Source: Paragyromitra xinjiangensis
Lineage: Eukaryota; Ascomycota; Pezizomycetes; Pezizales; Discinaceae
Length of the DNA: 64,000 nt
Assembly: GCA_038503065.1 (NCBI GenBank)
Contig: JBCAMK010000003.1
Location: 620,001-684,000, forward strand
Direction: 5' to 3'
The notes under the pieces: model-generated
What the model saw: only the letters and a program-made list of their open reading frames with translations
Told to the model about the DNA's origin: nothing
Databases searched by the model: none
Part shown: positions 22,805-33,901 of the stretch, piece after piece
Numbering within the stretch: position 1 is the first letter of the stretch
Layout: every line of letters begins with the position of its first letter
Position numbers and translations under genes: made by a program

Positions 22805-23837
22805 TCAGTATATCTCGTTGAAGGTATCTAGATCTATGGTGTTGTTGACATACCACCGCGTATTCTCAGGCCCAGGCGATTCAGGTACGAGGTGAGCCAT
22901 ACTGGTGATGCTTTTGATGTTGATAATCCATGTCTCATCATTCGTGCTAGGGCGAGATACTCGTACCATCCCGTGGATAGGGTCCACCTGGCCGCCTGAT
23001 TCAGGTCGCAAGGGCTGTACCGCTGCCAGAAGTAATGGCCTTTGTGTTGGATCCCGAAGCTTTAGAAAGCGTAGGACCCGAGCTGGTCGCTTGCCTCGTA
23101 GGGCTCCATACTGATCTTCCGGGCCGAACTTGCACCAGGCCCAGTCGCTTCTTGCCTCACGACCCCAGAAGGGTTCTCCTCCAGTCGCTCGAAGGATATG
23201 GACCACTGACTCGTCTCCTAGCCCGAGGCGGTGGACTGGTACGTGAAGAGCGTTGAAAGCAGTAACTTTCCATAGCCCAATATTCGGCATGACGCTGCGG
23301 GCATGGCCAAATTCTCGACGGTAGTACTGGACGAGGTATGCTTCTAAGGGAAGCCTCGCCCCAGGCAGGACGAATTCACATACAGATACAGTTTCCCTCT
23401 CTGAGGCGACGCGCCGCCTAGCATTGATAGGTTCAACTGTATCAGGGAATTGAGGATGTATGGTGGTACTGACTGGGGCGTTTGGGCCATCCCAAGGGTC
23501 TTGATCTTTCCTACGGCAGGCGCTAACTAGCCGATTGGTCTCTGGGGGCAGGAGATGTAGGATGTCTGCCATCTCGGTGGTACAGTGACCCTCACGCGCA
23601 AGCTGAATTAGGTTTTGCTGGTGCATAGCTAGTCCGTGTTCACGATTATACCCTGCTAGGATCTGAAGCGTGGCATCAACCCTATTCGTCCGACGGTATG
23701 GCTCTTTGATCTGATCCTTGTGGGCCGTTTCCCCCGCCTCAGTTGAGTACTGAGAAATACCGCCATACCTGCATATCTGCTCCGAGAAGTGGGACAAAAG
23801 ATGCATCTTAGGGAAGTTGAAGTGGGAGTGCTCACGG
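22805..23837 (-). pseudogene. C-terminal half of a Plavaka-type transposase (subfamily 3), cut by LINE A
   Basis: An open frame of 333 codons starts at MHLLSHFSEQICRYGGISQYSTEAGE, preceded by FNFPK-like codons up to the LINE boundary at 23838. It aligns with the C-terminal third of the complete transposase at 36716-39606: MRHYTESI...D.EQSEAAHSWMIKEAYRSTNK there corresponds to HFSEQICRYG...TEAGETAHKDQIKEPYRRTNR here. Both end with the IxRAVHLIxAE / ITSMAHLVPE and VNNTIDLDTFN pattern. The N-terminal two thirds are absent on the other side of the LINE, so the gene is truncated. The remaining frame itself has no stop. Confidence 0.8.
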
Positions 23838-24268
23838 TATTTATTTATTTATTTATTTATTGCTCATATTGCATAAATCCGTAACGGATATGGCATACAG
23901 TGAAAGGAAACCCCATGACCGCACAATAACTAACAAAGGAAAATCCTCCGCGAACATGAACCAACTAATTAGTAGATATCCACATCAGATATCCCTTCGC
24001 GAAAACAAAAGAAACATAAATCAAAACAAAATAACAAAAGGAAAATAACAAAAGAGGAAATAACAATTTTTATCTCAAAGTTCTACCGAACAGTAGAAAC
24101 GAACGGAATATCAATCGACAGGGTAAAATCATAGGGAAATACTCAAACAGTTTTTATAATCAGAAATCCTCCACACGGTCATGTTCCATCTCACCCCACT
24201 TTCAGGGTATTCATCAGTTTTATATCGTCCTTCACCATCGCATGCTTTGGGCCTATAGCCCGTTCTTA

Positions 24269-27200
24269 CTAGCCGTTCTCTCTTTCTCCTTCGCTCTCTT
24301 CCTCTTCGTCGTTGTAGAGGTATATTCCTTGGTGGGAGTACCTGTTGTCTTCTTGTCGTTCCAGGGTCCAATTTCTGGTAGCGATTTGGGTTGGTGTGAG
24401 AAATGTTTCAATGGTGGCAGCCAGGCCAGCATTGGTATGCATCGCAGTTCTCCATGTGAGTGGCATTGGTTTAAGGGCTGCTTTGAGTGCTTTGCGATGG
24501 GTAGGAAGTGGTTCCTGGCCACACTCTAGCAGTAGGTGTTGTGGTGTTTGGTTATTGAAGCCACACTTGCATTTGGTGTCTTCAATGTTGTTGGTAGGGA
24601 TTCTGGCGAGGTAGGATTTGGTGTATCCATGTCCGGTTCTCATTTGAGTGATGGTGGAGGCTGTTCTTCTGGGGATGTTTCCCCTCAGCGGGGCACTTGG
24701 TTTCAGTGCTGGTTGTCCGTAGTAGCTGCGCCCTTTCTTTGCCTGCTTCCATTTGGCTTTCCATGTCGTCAGGGAGTGTTCCTTGATGTTTCTCTTGAGG
24801 TATGTGATGGAGGTGAGGACATCTGATTCTATCCTGGTTCCTTGGGCTCCTATCTTGGCGAGCTTATCAGCTAGCTCGTTGCCGGCAACGTTGACATGTC
24901 CTGGTACCCAATAAACATGGGTTTTGATGCCACTGTCTTCGAGTTGAAGCAAGTTGTTGCGGGCTTCAATGACCAGGTGTTGGCCTGGCATAGGGAGGGG
25001 TGTTGTCATTCGTTGTACTGCTGCTTGGTTGTCACAGTAGATGTAGACATCGTTTGTCAGGTGAGGTGATCGCTGTACTTGTAGGATTGCATGCTTAGTG
25101 GCTTTTGCAATACCATAAAGTTCTGCGTCGAAGACTTCATTTTCTTTGCCGAGGTGGTAGGATTTGTTGACCACAGCGTGACCTCTGCGGAAACCAGCAA
25201 CTCCAGCTCCTGTTTTGCCTTCCAGGAGGGAGCCATCAGTGTAGAATACTAGGCGATCAGTCCTAGTACTGTCTCCAGCTGTGTGGTTCCGATGGTTTTC
25301 TGCTGCTGCTTCTTTGTCTGCAGGGTCAATGTAGATGTCTATGGTGTTTTGGTGCCATGGTGGACATGCCAGATTGTCTACGCATTCAATCTCTGATTGT
25401 GGCTGGACCCATTTGTTGGTAGATGCCAGTATCCTATGTAGTCTTGTTTCGTATTTGGGGGAGGTGGTGGTTTGGTGCCATGGAGTGTTGTTGGAGCTAT
25501 CTGGGTTGTCGTTTTCCTGGGTTGAAGGCCAGGAGTCAGGGCAGAGGGAGGTGATGGGATGGGTGTTGGGTAGGGAAAGGACTCGGAGTGCATATTTCCT
25601 TTGCAACTCGTCCAATCTGATTGGGGTAGGGAGGAGTCCTGTCTCTGCTTCCAGGGCATGGACAGGTGAGGTTCTGAAGGCTCCAGCAATCTTGCGCATT
25701 GCTTGATTTTGGACTTTCTGGATGGTGTTGCTGAGTCCAATCTGCCCGTTCCACCATACTTCAGCTCCGAAGTCACTGATGGTGGCTACACAGGTTTGGT
25801 AGAGTTGGTGGAGTGCTTTGTAACTCAGTCCTTTTTCTGTGCTTGCGAGACGGGAGATAGCCATGAAGGCTCGAAGTGCGGAGGCAGCTTTGGTCTTCAC
25901 ATGATGCTTGAATGTGAGTTTGCGGTCAAACCAGACACCCAGCCATCGCTGGACATCTGCAGCCTCAATCACATTGCCATCAGGCATTGTAACTTTGGCT
26001 TCATCAGAGGTGTCAGTTGTTCGTCTGGAGTGGAAGTGAGTGAGTTCTGTCTTTGGATTGTCAAAGTACAAGGCATTTTTCTCACCCCATTCGGAGGAGG
26101 TGAGTGCCATTGCTTCCAGTGTTCGAGAGTTTTCTGCTTCAGATTTTCCTGTAACCAGAAGGCCGACATCATCAACATAGCTGGGGCAGGTGGAATCAGG
26201 ATATTTTTCTTCTAGCTCGTTGAACAACGGAGCCAGGTAGAGGAGGAAGAGGATAGGGGAGGTGGGGGATCCTTGTGGGATGCCAGTTTGAATGGGTGCC
26301 ATGGATTCAATTTCACCGTCGAATGCCATGCAGGCTGTTCGATTGCTGAGGAAGGAGTCCACCCATTGGCAGATGGGAAGTGGGAGGTCCAGTTCTATCA
26401 TGGTCTTGATCAGTCGTCGTTTGAATACAAAATCATATGCACCTTTCACGTCCATACAAAGTGCAGAGAGTGTTAGGCCTTTCTTTTTGGCTGCATCGGC
26501 AAGCGTGCTGATAAGCATGCAAGCATCCACAGCTGATCTTTTTGGTCGACCTCCAATTTGCCATCTATGGAGAAGGTGATATCTTTCTGCCATAAATGCT
26601 AATCGGGTTGCTATGATTTTTTCTGAGACTTTGCCAAGGCAGTTGAGGAGTGATACTGGTCTGTAGGCTTTTGCTATTGTATAGTCAGGTTTATTGGCCT
26701 TTCTGATGATTGCAATTGTAGCTTCACGCCATATGGTTGGGTGGTATCCTGCTTTCATGGTGGCTTTGTAGAAGGAATTGAACTGCGTTGGGTCGACTTG
26801 GTATGCTTTTTGAATGCATAGGAAGCCAATTCCATCAGGTCCAGGGGCTTTCTTTGGTGCTGAGGTCATGATTGCTTTCCGAATCTTGTTGTTGGTGAGG
26901 TCTTTCCATGGGATCTTGTGTTTTCCTGCTGGAACAGGTTCATCAAGTTCCACTGAGGGAGGGGGAGGGAATAGAGTTGCTCGGAAGAGATTGGCTTTCT
27001 CTTCAAAGGTTTTGGACTCTTGGAGGGTGGTGGGATTGTGTAGGGTGGGGGTGCGTTCACATCTGCGAGGCTTGGTGTACCTCATTGTTGTGAAGACATC
27101 TTTTCCGTGAGCTTCTTCTAGGAATGTATTCCAGTGTACACTTTTTGCTGTTCTGATTCGTCTGAAGTAGGATGTTCGCAGGTTTTTGAATCTTCGCCAC

Positions 27201-29221
27201 ATGGCTGGAGTCTGATCTGTTCTCCAGTCCCTGAGGGCTGTCTTCATATGTCTGCGTCCTTCTTTGATGTCTTCATTCCACCAAGGTTTGGCGAAGGGCG
27301 ATGGTTTTCGTTTGGGCACATGGATGTTAGCAGCTGCTATGATTGAATCTCGTAGGTGTTGAGCTGCTTCGTCTAGGTTTGAATGGGTTGGGTGGGAGTG
27401 TAGGAACTCCCAGGTGTCTTTAGTAGTGATGGAGGAAAGGGTGAAAGTTTGTTGGAAGCCATCCCAGTCCGCCTTGGCCCAATTAAATTGTTCCGTTGAT
27501 GGTGGGGGGGCACATTCCAAAGAGTCGGAAGCAATTTCAAACTGAACCACTTCATGGTCGGATCCTGTTGCAAGGTCTTCCATGACTGCCCAGTTCATAA
27601 TCAAGTCTGTCATCGGTGAGGAGGAGAAGGCAAGATCCAAAACGGATCTGCCAGTGCCTGTTGGGTAGTTGTAGGTATAAATGTCAGGCTCGTTAATGAG
27701 GGTGGAATTGAATTCTTCTAGTATAGCTAGAAGAGCTTCATGTCGTTTTGGTGAACGGACACGTGAGTCCCAGAGAGGATGGTGGGCATTGAAGTCACCT
27801 GCCATGATACAGCGTTCTGGTAGCTTTAGTCCCACAAGTACACGTTCAACTGTGTATTGGGGGTTCCCTGACGACATGGAAAGCCAAATGGAAGCAGGCA
27901 AAGAAAGGCCGCAGCTACTACGGACAACCAGCACTGAAACCAAGTGCCCCGCTGAGGGGAAACATCCCCAGAAGAACAGCCTCCACCATCACTCAAATGA
28001 GAACCGGACATGGATACACCAAATCCTACCTTGCCAGAATCCCTACCAACAACATTGAAGACACTAAATGCAAATGTGGCTTCGATAACCAAACACCACA
28101 ACACCTACTGCTAGAATGTGGCCAGGAACCACTTCCTGCCCATCGCAAAGCACTCAAAGCAGCCCTCAAACCAATGCCACTCACATGGAGAACTGCAATG
28201 CACACCAATGCCGGCCTGGCTACCACCATTGAAACATTCCTCACACCTACCCAAATCGCTACCAGAAATTGGACCCTGGAACGACAAGAAGACAACAGGT
28301 ATTCCCACCAAGGAATTTACCTCTACAACGACGAAGAGGAAGAAAACGAAGGAGAAGGAGAGAACGGCTAGAAAGAACGGGCTACAGGCCCAAAGCATGC
28401 GATGGTGAAGGACGATAGAAAACTGATGAAGACCCTGAAAGTGGGGTGAGATGGAACATGACCGTGTGGAGGATTTCTGACTATGAAACTGTTTGAGTAT
28501 TTCCCTATGATTTTACCCTGTCAATTGTTATTCCGTTCGTTTCTACTGTTCGGTAGAACTTTGAGATAAATTGTTATTTCCTCTTTTGTTATCTTTTATG
28601 TTATTTGTTTTTGATTTACTTTTCTTATGTTTTTCGCGAAAGATATCTGATGTGGATATCTACTAACTAGTTGGTTCATGTTTGCGGAGGATTTTCTTTT
28701 GTTAGTTATTGTGCGGTCATGGGGGTTTCCTTTCACTGTATGCCATATCCGTTACGGATTTATGCAATATGAGCAATAAATAAATAAATAAATAAATAAG
28801 TGTATTGGGGGTGGCTGTCAGGAGATCGTTGTGATGCTGCAGGTTGTTCATTGTAGATGTTGAGGAGGGTAAAGGAAGGAATGGAGGGGGTTGACAGCTC
28901 TATGGCCTGTACATCTTCGTTATTGATGATGTCGGGCCTTGGCTGATATTTCAGGAAGAGGTTGGATTTTGATATAAAGGTCATGGTTCGAGGGCGGTTA
29001 ATACAGCTTGGAATCATTCTTGCGAATGACCCATGAGATATTGATGTCCAGGAGTTTGGTGGTGCGTCAGGGGAAGTGTCGGGCATAACAAAGGGTTCTT
29101 GAATAATAACTATATCAGCCGTTTCTGAGGCTGAGTCGAGGAGGGATAACATAACATTTTGGTTTCTTCGGCAGTTGTGTTGCATCAGGCGAATCTTGTG
29201 TGGGTTTGGTTGCACAATCAT
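24269..29221 (-). pseudogene. LINE A ORF2 (endonuclease, reverse transcriptase, RNase H), disrupted
   Basis: The 5' part (29221-28813) encodes MIVQPNPHKIRLMQHNCRRN and the first half of an apurinic-type endonuclease domain (IIQEPF). It is interrupted after PDSHPQYT by the nested copy B. The frame resumes at 27864 with VERVLVGLKLPERCIMAGDFNAHHPLWDSR and runs to the stop at 24269. Reverse-transcriptase motifs AYRPVSLLNCLGK, GIPQGSPTSPILF and YVDDVGLL are present, then RNase H (FYTDGSLL, DAELYGI, CDNQAAV, GNELADKLAK) and a terminal CCHC-like knuckle (CKCGFNNQTPQHLLLEC). It starts with a 4-bp overlap with ORF1, suggesting coupled or reinitiating translation. Copy A is dead because of the insertion. 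Confidence 0.92.
27865..28799 (+). mobile_element. LINE family-1 copy B, 5'-truncated, nested in copy A
   Basis: A 935-bp insert in plus orientation carries only the end of ORF2 (27865-28371, from SLTTWKAKWK to NEGEGENG stop), the 3' UTR and a TAAA-type tail. It is flanked by a perfect 13-bp duplication, GTGTATTGGGGGT, at 27852-27864 and 28800-28812. Diagnostic differences (GFDNQTPQ, LPAHRK, EEENEGEGENG) match copy C, not host copy A (GFNNQTPQ, LPTHRK, EEESEGERENG). Confidence 0.95.
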
Positions 29222-30822
29222 TGTTCCACCATGATGTCTTTTTCAGTTCGGGAGAGGTCTGGGCGTGCAACACAGGATCTGTCAGTGGCTTTATGTGTGC
29301 CACCACAGTTGATGCATTTGGGAGGCATGTGGGCGCAGGAGTCAGTGGCTCTGCAAGTCCCACAGAAGTGCTTGTTGGTAGCATGTTCGTGTCCACAGTA
29401 GGCACAGGCTGGCTTGGTGGAGGGGCATCTCTGGAACTTGTGTCCAAACTTTTGACAGTTAGAACATTGGTCCCCAGGGCGCGCAGTCAAGTAGGCTCCG
29501 GTCCTGTGTCTTTGGCCAAAGATGAGGATTCCGTTTTTGATCAGTTTGTTGTACATGCTTTTGCTGGTGATGGCAATCATCACCGAGCTGTGGGACTTTC
29601 CATTTCTCTTGTCAGGGTGGGTCATGTAGCGAGGAGGTGCTGCCAGTTTGAGATCACTGTTTTGGTATTCCAGTTCATTTTGCAGGTCGCTCATGCCGGT
29701 ACGATTGTCGGGGTATTCCATGATTGGGACTCCGTGAATGGCAACCTTGTGCCAGGACTCCTGTTTGGAGAGAAAGAGAGCTTTCTCATCGCTTTCCTTC
29801 ACAACTTTCTCAATGGTGGCCTTGTGCAGGTCAAAGTCAGTGCTGGTGAATCCATTGCGAGTGTAGAGCAGGAGATTTGCTTTCAGGTTCCAGGAGATTC
29901 CTGAGATCTGGAGGCTTTCTGGTGCTTTGGCAGTCAGGAGTTCTTTGTTGATGGTGTTGCGCAGGACAAGGAGATTGAGGCTTTCTTCTTTCTGATCACC
30001 ACTGCGTTGGACAATCATGTTCTTGGTGAGTTCTGGGGTTGGAGTTGTGGGGGTGTCAGTGTTGGCCTTCGCAGGCTTTCCATCTTTCGCCACAGTGGCC
30101 CAAGTCTTTGGTGCAGGAGGTGGAGGAGGGGGAGGAGGTGCTGGCGCGTTTTCAGTTGCTTTTCCCTTTCCCTTGTTCTTCTTGGGTTGTTGGGGAGCGG
30201 TGGGGATTGTTGTTGCTGTGATTGCTGGTACGACAGGAGTTGCTTTCAGGGTGCGGTGGATTGAATCCACTTTCCCGATCACAGTGTGGCTCATGGAGCC
30301 CAGGGAGGTTGAGATTTGGGTGGTGAGGTTGCTAACCATCATCTTGAGCTCAGCGATTTCCTTGTTCAGGTGTTCATTCTGTGCCATGAGGTGCTGGTTG
30401 ACATCGTTTTGACTCATTGGGAGTGCAAAGTAGCTGGGAGTGTGTTTGGGAGGGGGAGCAGATTGCTGTTGGTTGCCAAAGGTTCTCTTTGACGGGCCAG
30501 CTGCGGATCTGGTCCTGGTCATTGGTTCTGGCTCGTAGGTGAGGTCAATTCCTCCCAAAGTGTTTCTAAATGATAGAGGATGTGTGGGGGAGTTGCCAGC
30601 TGAGGAGAAGAATGGTGGTGGGAGTGTAATCTTGCGAGCAAATGGTGCCGGGAGAGGTTTGGTGGTGGAGGAAATAGGGTCGCTGCTCATGATGTCTGGA
30701 GCATGCTGGCTGACGTTCAAGAATCGGTTGGTGGCCGTCATGGTAGGGCTGGAGGGAGGTGAAGATGGAGGTACGACAGGAAGTTCCGTGTCGTCTTGCA
30801 TTTCATCCCCGTGGGCCGACAT
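29218..30822 (-). CDS. LINE A ORF1 protein (gag-like, CCHC zinc knuckles)
   Basis: The frame is 534 aa and intact. The N-terminus is Pro/Ser-rich; residues ~130-200 contain a helical segment (LMAQNEHLNKEIAELKMMVSNL), a likely coiled coil for trimerisation or RNA binding. A Pro run (APPPPPPPPAPKTWATVAK) precedes a folded central region. The C-terminus has three Cys/His knuckles: CSNCQKFGHKFQRC, CAYCGHEHATNKHFC and CINCGGTHKATDRSC. It binds LINE RNA to form the ribonucleoprotein. ORF1 starts about 540 bp from the element's 5' end and its stop overlaps the ORF2 start by 4 bp. Confidence 0.9.
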   Translation of the reverse strand: MSAHGDEMQDDTELPVVPPSSPPSSPTMTATNRFLNVSQHAPDIMSSDPISSTTKPLPAPFARKITLPPPFFSSAGNSPTHPLSFRNTLGGIDLTYEPEPMTRTRSAAGPSKRTFGNQQQSAPPPKHTPSYFALPMSQNDVNQHLMAQNEHLNKEIAELKMMVSNLTTQISTSLGSMSHTVIGKVDSIHRTLKATPVVPAITATTIPTAPQQPKKNKGKGKATENAPAPPPPPPPPAPKTWATVAKDGKPAKANTDTPTTPTPELTKNMIVQRSGDQKEESLNLLVLRNTINKELLTAKAPESLQISGISWNLKANLLLYTRNGFTSTDFDLHKATIEKVVKESDEKALFLSKQESWHKVAIHGVPIMEYPDNRTGMSDLQNELEYQNSDLKLAAPPRYMTHPDKRNGKSHSSVMIAITSKSMYNKLIKNGILIFGQRHRTGAYLTARPGDQCSNCQKFGHKFQRCPSTKPACAYCGHEHATNKHFCGTCRATDSCAHMPPKCINCGGTHKATDRSCVARPDLSRTEKDIMVEQ

Positions 30823-31361
30823 GGTTCCGGAAATTTTCGGAAATTTTGGTGTAACAGAAACTAAAAATAAATTGCCGAGACAAAAGTTGATTGGACGTTG
30901 AAGACCGGAGGCTGATTGGGTTCCACCGATGGAATGTTCCAGAAGGTAGCAGGTGATGTGCTGTCAGTCAGAATTGCAATATTCCGAGATTTCTGGCGAT
31001 TTTCGGCGATAAAATGAGTACTACTCGGGCGCCTGTGGGCCGATTTGGCTGAAACTAAAGATCCTGGGCCATAGTATGTAGGCGGCGTGGATGTGCAAGT
31101 TTCAAGTCAATCGGACAAGAACTGGTTGACTGGCGACGATTTTGAGGGGGGGCTCGGCGGGTTTTTTGGTGGGGTGAGCCCCAAAGAGGGGAAATGAAGG
31201 GGAAAATCACAACAACTTCTGCAATAGAAGAGATGGATTTCCCAGGAGGTGTAGAAGGGGGTAAAAGGGGGCGCTGATTCCGAATATGAAGTCGGTTTGA
31301 TGATATCTCTGTTGGTTGTGGAGTTATTTTCGAAAATTCGTCCTGGTAGAATGGTTGTCGC
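30823..31361 (-). promoter_or_regulatory. LINE A 5' UTR / internal promoter region
   Basis: About 540 bp upstream of ORF1, nearly identical to copy C (50113-50654) and partly present at 17938-18165. Non-LTR elements usually carry an internal promoter here; no specific core element is recognised. The GGTGGGGTGAGCCCC block and the surrounding GC-rich piece could fold. Confidence 0.5.
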
Positions 31362-31368
31362 TGGACAT

Positions 31369-32991
31369 CTAGTGGAATATCCAATCGAGGGCTAGTTCTG
31401 CGTTGAGGCCTTGGGATATTTTATCATCCACTACCTCGCCGCTATAGCCTGTCTTCCACATCAACTGCACAATCTGGTCCAAGAAGGCATCGATACCGGC
31501 GGTCTGTGAGAGCTTATCCCACTTAGCTACCGCTTCTTCCCTGGTGACTCTATCCCCAAACGAAGACCGGAACGAAAGTGTGAAGGTGGCCCAAGAGAAC
31601 CAGTGAGCATCCAAGACTGCTGGACGCCCTGCGGCCCTATCAGCTGCTCCTTGGTCGATGAGGTTGTAGTAAGCCTCATACCAGTTGAGCACTGCGTTGC
31701 CTTCCAGGAGATTGCCAGTGTAACGGATCTTCATGACATCCTGTTGGAAGGAGGATGCTTCTATCGAGAAGACGTTCTCACACTGGCGTAGGAAACGGTT
31801 GACATCATGGGCTTCTCCCTTGAACTTAGCAGGTTGTGGTGCCTTGGGTTCTCGGGTCCTGCTGGCAGTGTTAGACATGCCGCCGCCTGTTCCCATCATC
31901 ATGGCCATCATCTCCATCATCCTCTTCTCCTGCTTCCTCATCTTGCGATGGTAGTACCTCTTCCAGGCTTTAGGATCTGCACCCTCAGGTTCAGAGTCAC
32001 TATCACTGGAATCCGGGTCCCTACCACCACCTCCTCCTACCCTTCTGCCTCCTCCTCCACCTCCTCCTTGTCCACCATTGTCTCCTCCATTGCCCGCTGC
32101 TTCTCCTTCTCCTCTATTCTGCTCCCTTGGTGTTGCCGGCCGGTCGAAGGGGGGCGGAGGTGAATTAGCAGGTGGTGTTCTCTGTGGTGCCCGTCCTGAT
32201 GTACCCTGAGGGGTTACAGGAGGCAAACCACCACCACCAGAGCGCTGAGATCCTTCAAGTCCCCAGATACTCGAACCATAGCCGCGTGAAGGGGGTAGGG
32301 GTGTTCTGGATCCGCCAGAAAGGCCGAGGGGCATCCAGGACTCGTCTATAGGAGCCTGGCTTTGTGCCCTTCGTCGAGGTTGTGGTGCTGGAGGTGGGGG
32401 TGCGAGTGGTAGGGGAAAGGACTCTAAAGGGAACGTAGTGTTAGACCTGGGCCTTCCTACTCTTTCTTCCGGAGCCTTGATGTGTAGCTGTCCACTCCGG
32501 ATAGCTTCCTGCACAATGGTTAGGTAGTCCGGTGGAGCAGCCTGCTCCGGTAGATCTAGGTCCATAGGTTCCGTTCCGCTTAGTTCGTCCCTTGACAGCA
32601 GCAGGTGTTGCACTCGCTGCTGTAGGTGTTGGGCCTGATCATTCAGGTAGTTCATGGCATCCTTCATGAGGGTTTGCTCAGCTGACTGCCGTTCCTCTAA
32701 CATCCGTAAGGCATGTCCTGCCTGGGCAACCGTGCTGTTGATGTAGCTCTTCATGTGCTCTTGGTAGTGCTCAAAGAACTCAGCGATGGTGACCTTGGAC
32801 CGATCTGTCCAGTTGGTCTGGACACCTGGGATGTACTTCTCGAGGGTTGTCTTTGGGGCTTTGACTAGCTGTGCATCTTCTCCGTCTCCAACCGCCAGCA
32901 TCTTCTTCTCCCATTGAATCTGAAGGGGAGGAGCGGGTGCTCCTAACGCTGGGGTGTTGCGGCTGGAGGATCGTCCAGAACGTGATGCCAT
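31369..32991 (-). CDS. Ty3/Gypsy retrotransposon Gag, element truncated
   Basis: The first ATG in frame gives a 540-aa protein; the open frame extends upstream without another ATG. The N-terminal region contains a helical stretch (HYQEHMKSYINSTVAQAGHALRM). The middle is disordered, with Pro/Arg/Gly-rich tracts (QGGGGGGGRRVGGGGG, acidic DSSDSDSEPEG). The C-terminal capsid-like domain matches the retrotransposon gag pattern: PAKFKGEAHDVNRFLRQCENVF, then VLNWYEAYYNL, then WATFTLSFRSSFGD. The stop (31369) lies only 8 bp before the LINE A junction. No zinc knuckle, protease, reverse transcriptase or integrase is found on the other side, so only the 5' part of the element remains. Confidence 0.85.
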   Translation of the reverse strand: MASRSGRSSSRNTPALGAPAPPLQIQWEKKMLAVGDGEDAQLVKAPKTTLEKYIPGVQTNWTDRSKVTIAEFFEHYQEHMKSYINSTVAQAGHALRMLEERQSAEQTLMKDAMNYLNDQAQHLQQRVQHLLLSRDELSGTEPMDLDLPEQAAPPDYLTIVQEAIRSGQLHIKAPEERVGRPRSNTTFPLESFPLPLAPPPPAPQPRRRAQSQAPIDESWMPLGLSGGSRTPLPPSRGYGSSIWGLEGSQRSGGGGLPPVTPQGTSGRAPQRTPPANSPPPPFDRPATPREQNRGEGEAAGNGGDNGGQGGGGGGGRRVGGGGGRDPDSSDSDSEPEGADPKAWKRYYHRKMRKQEKRMMEMMAMMMGTGGGMSNTASRTREPKAPQPAKFKGEAHDVNRFLRQCENVFSIEASSFQQDVMKIRYTGNLLEGNAVLNWYEAYYNLIDQGAADRAAGRPAVLDAHWFSWATFTLSFRSSFGDRVTREEAVAKWDKLSQTAGIDAFLDQIVQLMWKTGYSGEVVDDKISQGLNAELALDWIFH

Positions 32992-33084
32992 TGCTGTAGC
33001 TTGGGGTATAGGAGTGCCCGCTGTGGTAGTTCGATTGTACTGGTGCTGGAACAGTGATTTTGCAGATACTGCTCGTCCAGCCAC

Positions 33085-33901
33085 TCAGGGTAGGTTTCCT
33101 GCCAATAGATGTGGTCAGGAATCAAAGGTTTCCTCTTCAAACAGCTGAAGAGGACCGAAAGCCAACTCATGTACCGGTGGGCTACAGGAAGTGATTCTGA
33201 AGGTGAAGTAGAGAGCTAAGATTCTACTGTAACGGGGGTAGGCCTAGGTAGATAGGCTAGGTGTACGGCCGTTGCGAAATGGATATAGATCAAGTTCAGA
33301 ATCCGATTCTTTTCGTGCAAACTACTCAAGAATCTTAAGGGCTCAACTATCGCTTGAAGAAAGAGCAGCAGGGTGGAGCATTCGCGATGTATTTAACACC
33401 TGCGTTCCGCAGTCCTTACTCTGCCGTGCTCTAGTGGGGGACTGGGTTTGACCCGGAGTCCCATTGCCAAATGGACTGGTGTTCTACTCCGGAAGACCTT
33501 CCGTACTTCCGGGGGGCTATGCTCCAAGAGCTGCCACACCTCCATTAGCAATCTGACCACTCTAGACTCTATGAACCACCGGCATAGTCCTGCACACTGC
33601 AGTCCTACATGCACGGCGCAGTTCAGTCTAATCCGCATGTGTTTTACTAGTAGATAGCGCTGCCAGTGCGTTGCCTATCAGCTTCCGCTGATGCATACTG
33701 CACAGGTTGATTCAGAACTCTACCACTTCCTCGGAGTGGTAGATGCAGCCGTCTATGTGCTGCCAGCTCGTCAGCTGACGCACATGCGGTTCCTCTGTAT
33801 CAACCAGATCAGTGGAACGCGGTAGCTTTCTGCATGTGGGAGCAACCCCACCGATGCAGGCTCCTACAGTCCCATCAGTCCGGCCCTGATCTACTACACA
33901 T
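33085..33901 (-). mobile_element. Gypsy 5' LTR and leader (probable)
   Basis: Upstream of gag on the minus strand there is no other gene. A start like TGATGGGACTGTAGGAGCC (minus strand, from about 33877) recurs in inverted orientation at 16542, consistent with an LTR end. Between 33180 and 33420 a leader with few features follows. The second LTR and exact primer-binding site were not found, so the boundaries are approximate. LINE copy D begins right beside it at about 33902. Confidence 0.45.

Larger units (their letters stand above)
23838..31361 (-). mobile_element. LINE family-1 (Tad-like) copy A, full length, split by copy B
   Basis: Non-LTR retrotransposon on the minus strand. The 5' end is at 31361 (…GGTTGTCGC on the plus strand, the same terminus as copy C). 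A 5' UTR of about 540 bp is followed by ORF1 (30822-29218), ORF2 (29221-24269, split) and a 3' tail of TTTA units at 23838-23860. Without copy B and one target duplication the length is about 6.58 kb, matching copy C. The flanks do not match each other: Plavaka DNA lies at the 3' side and Gypsy gag at the 5' side, and no target duplication is visible. Confidence 0.92.
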
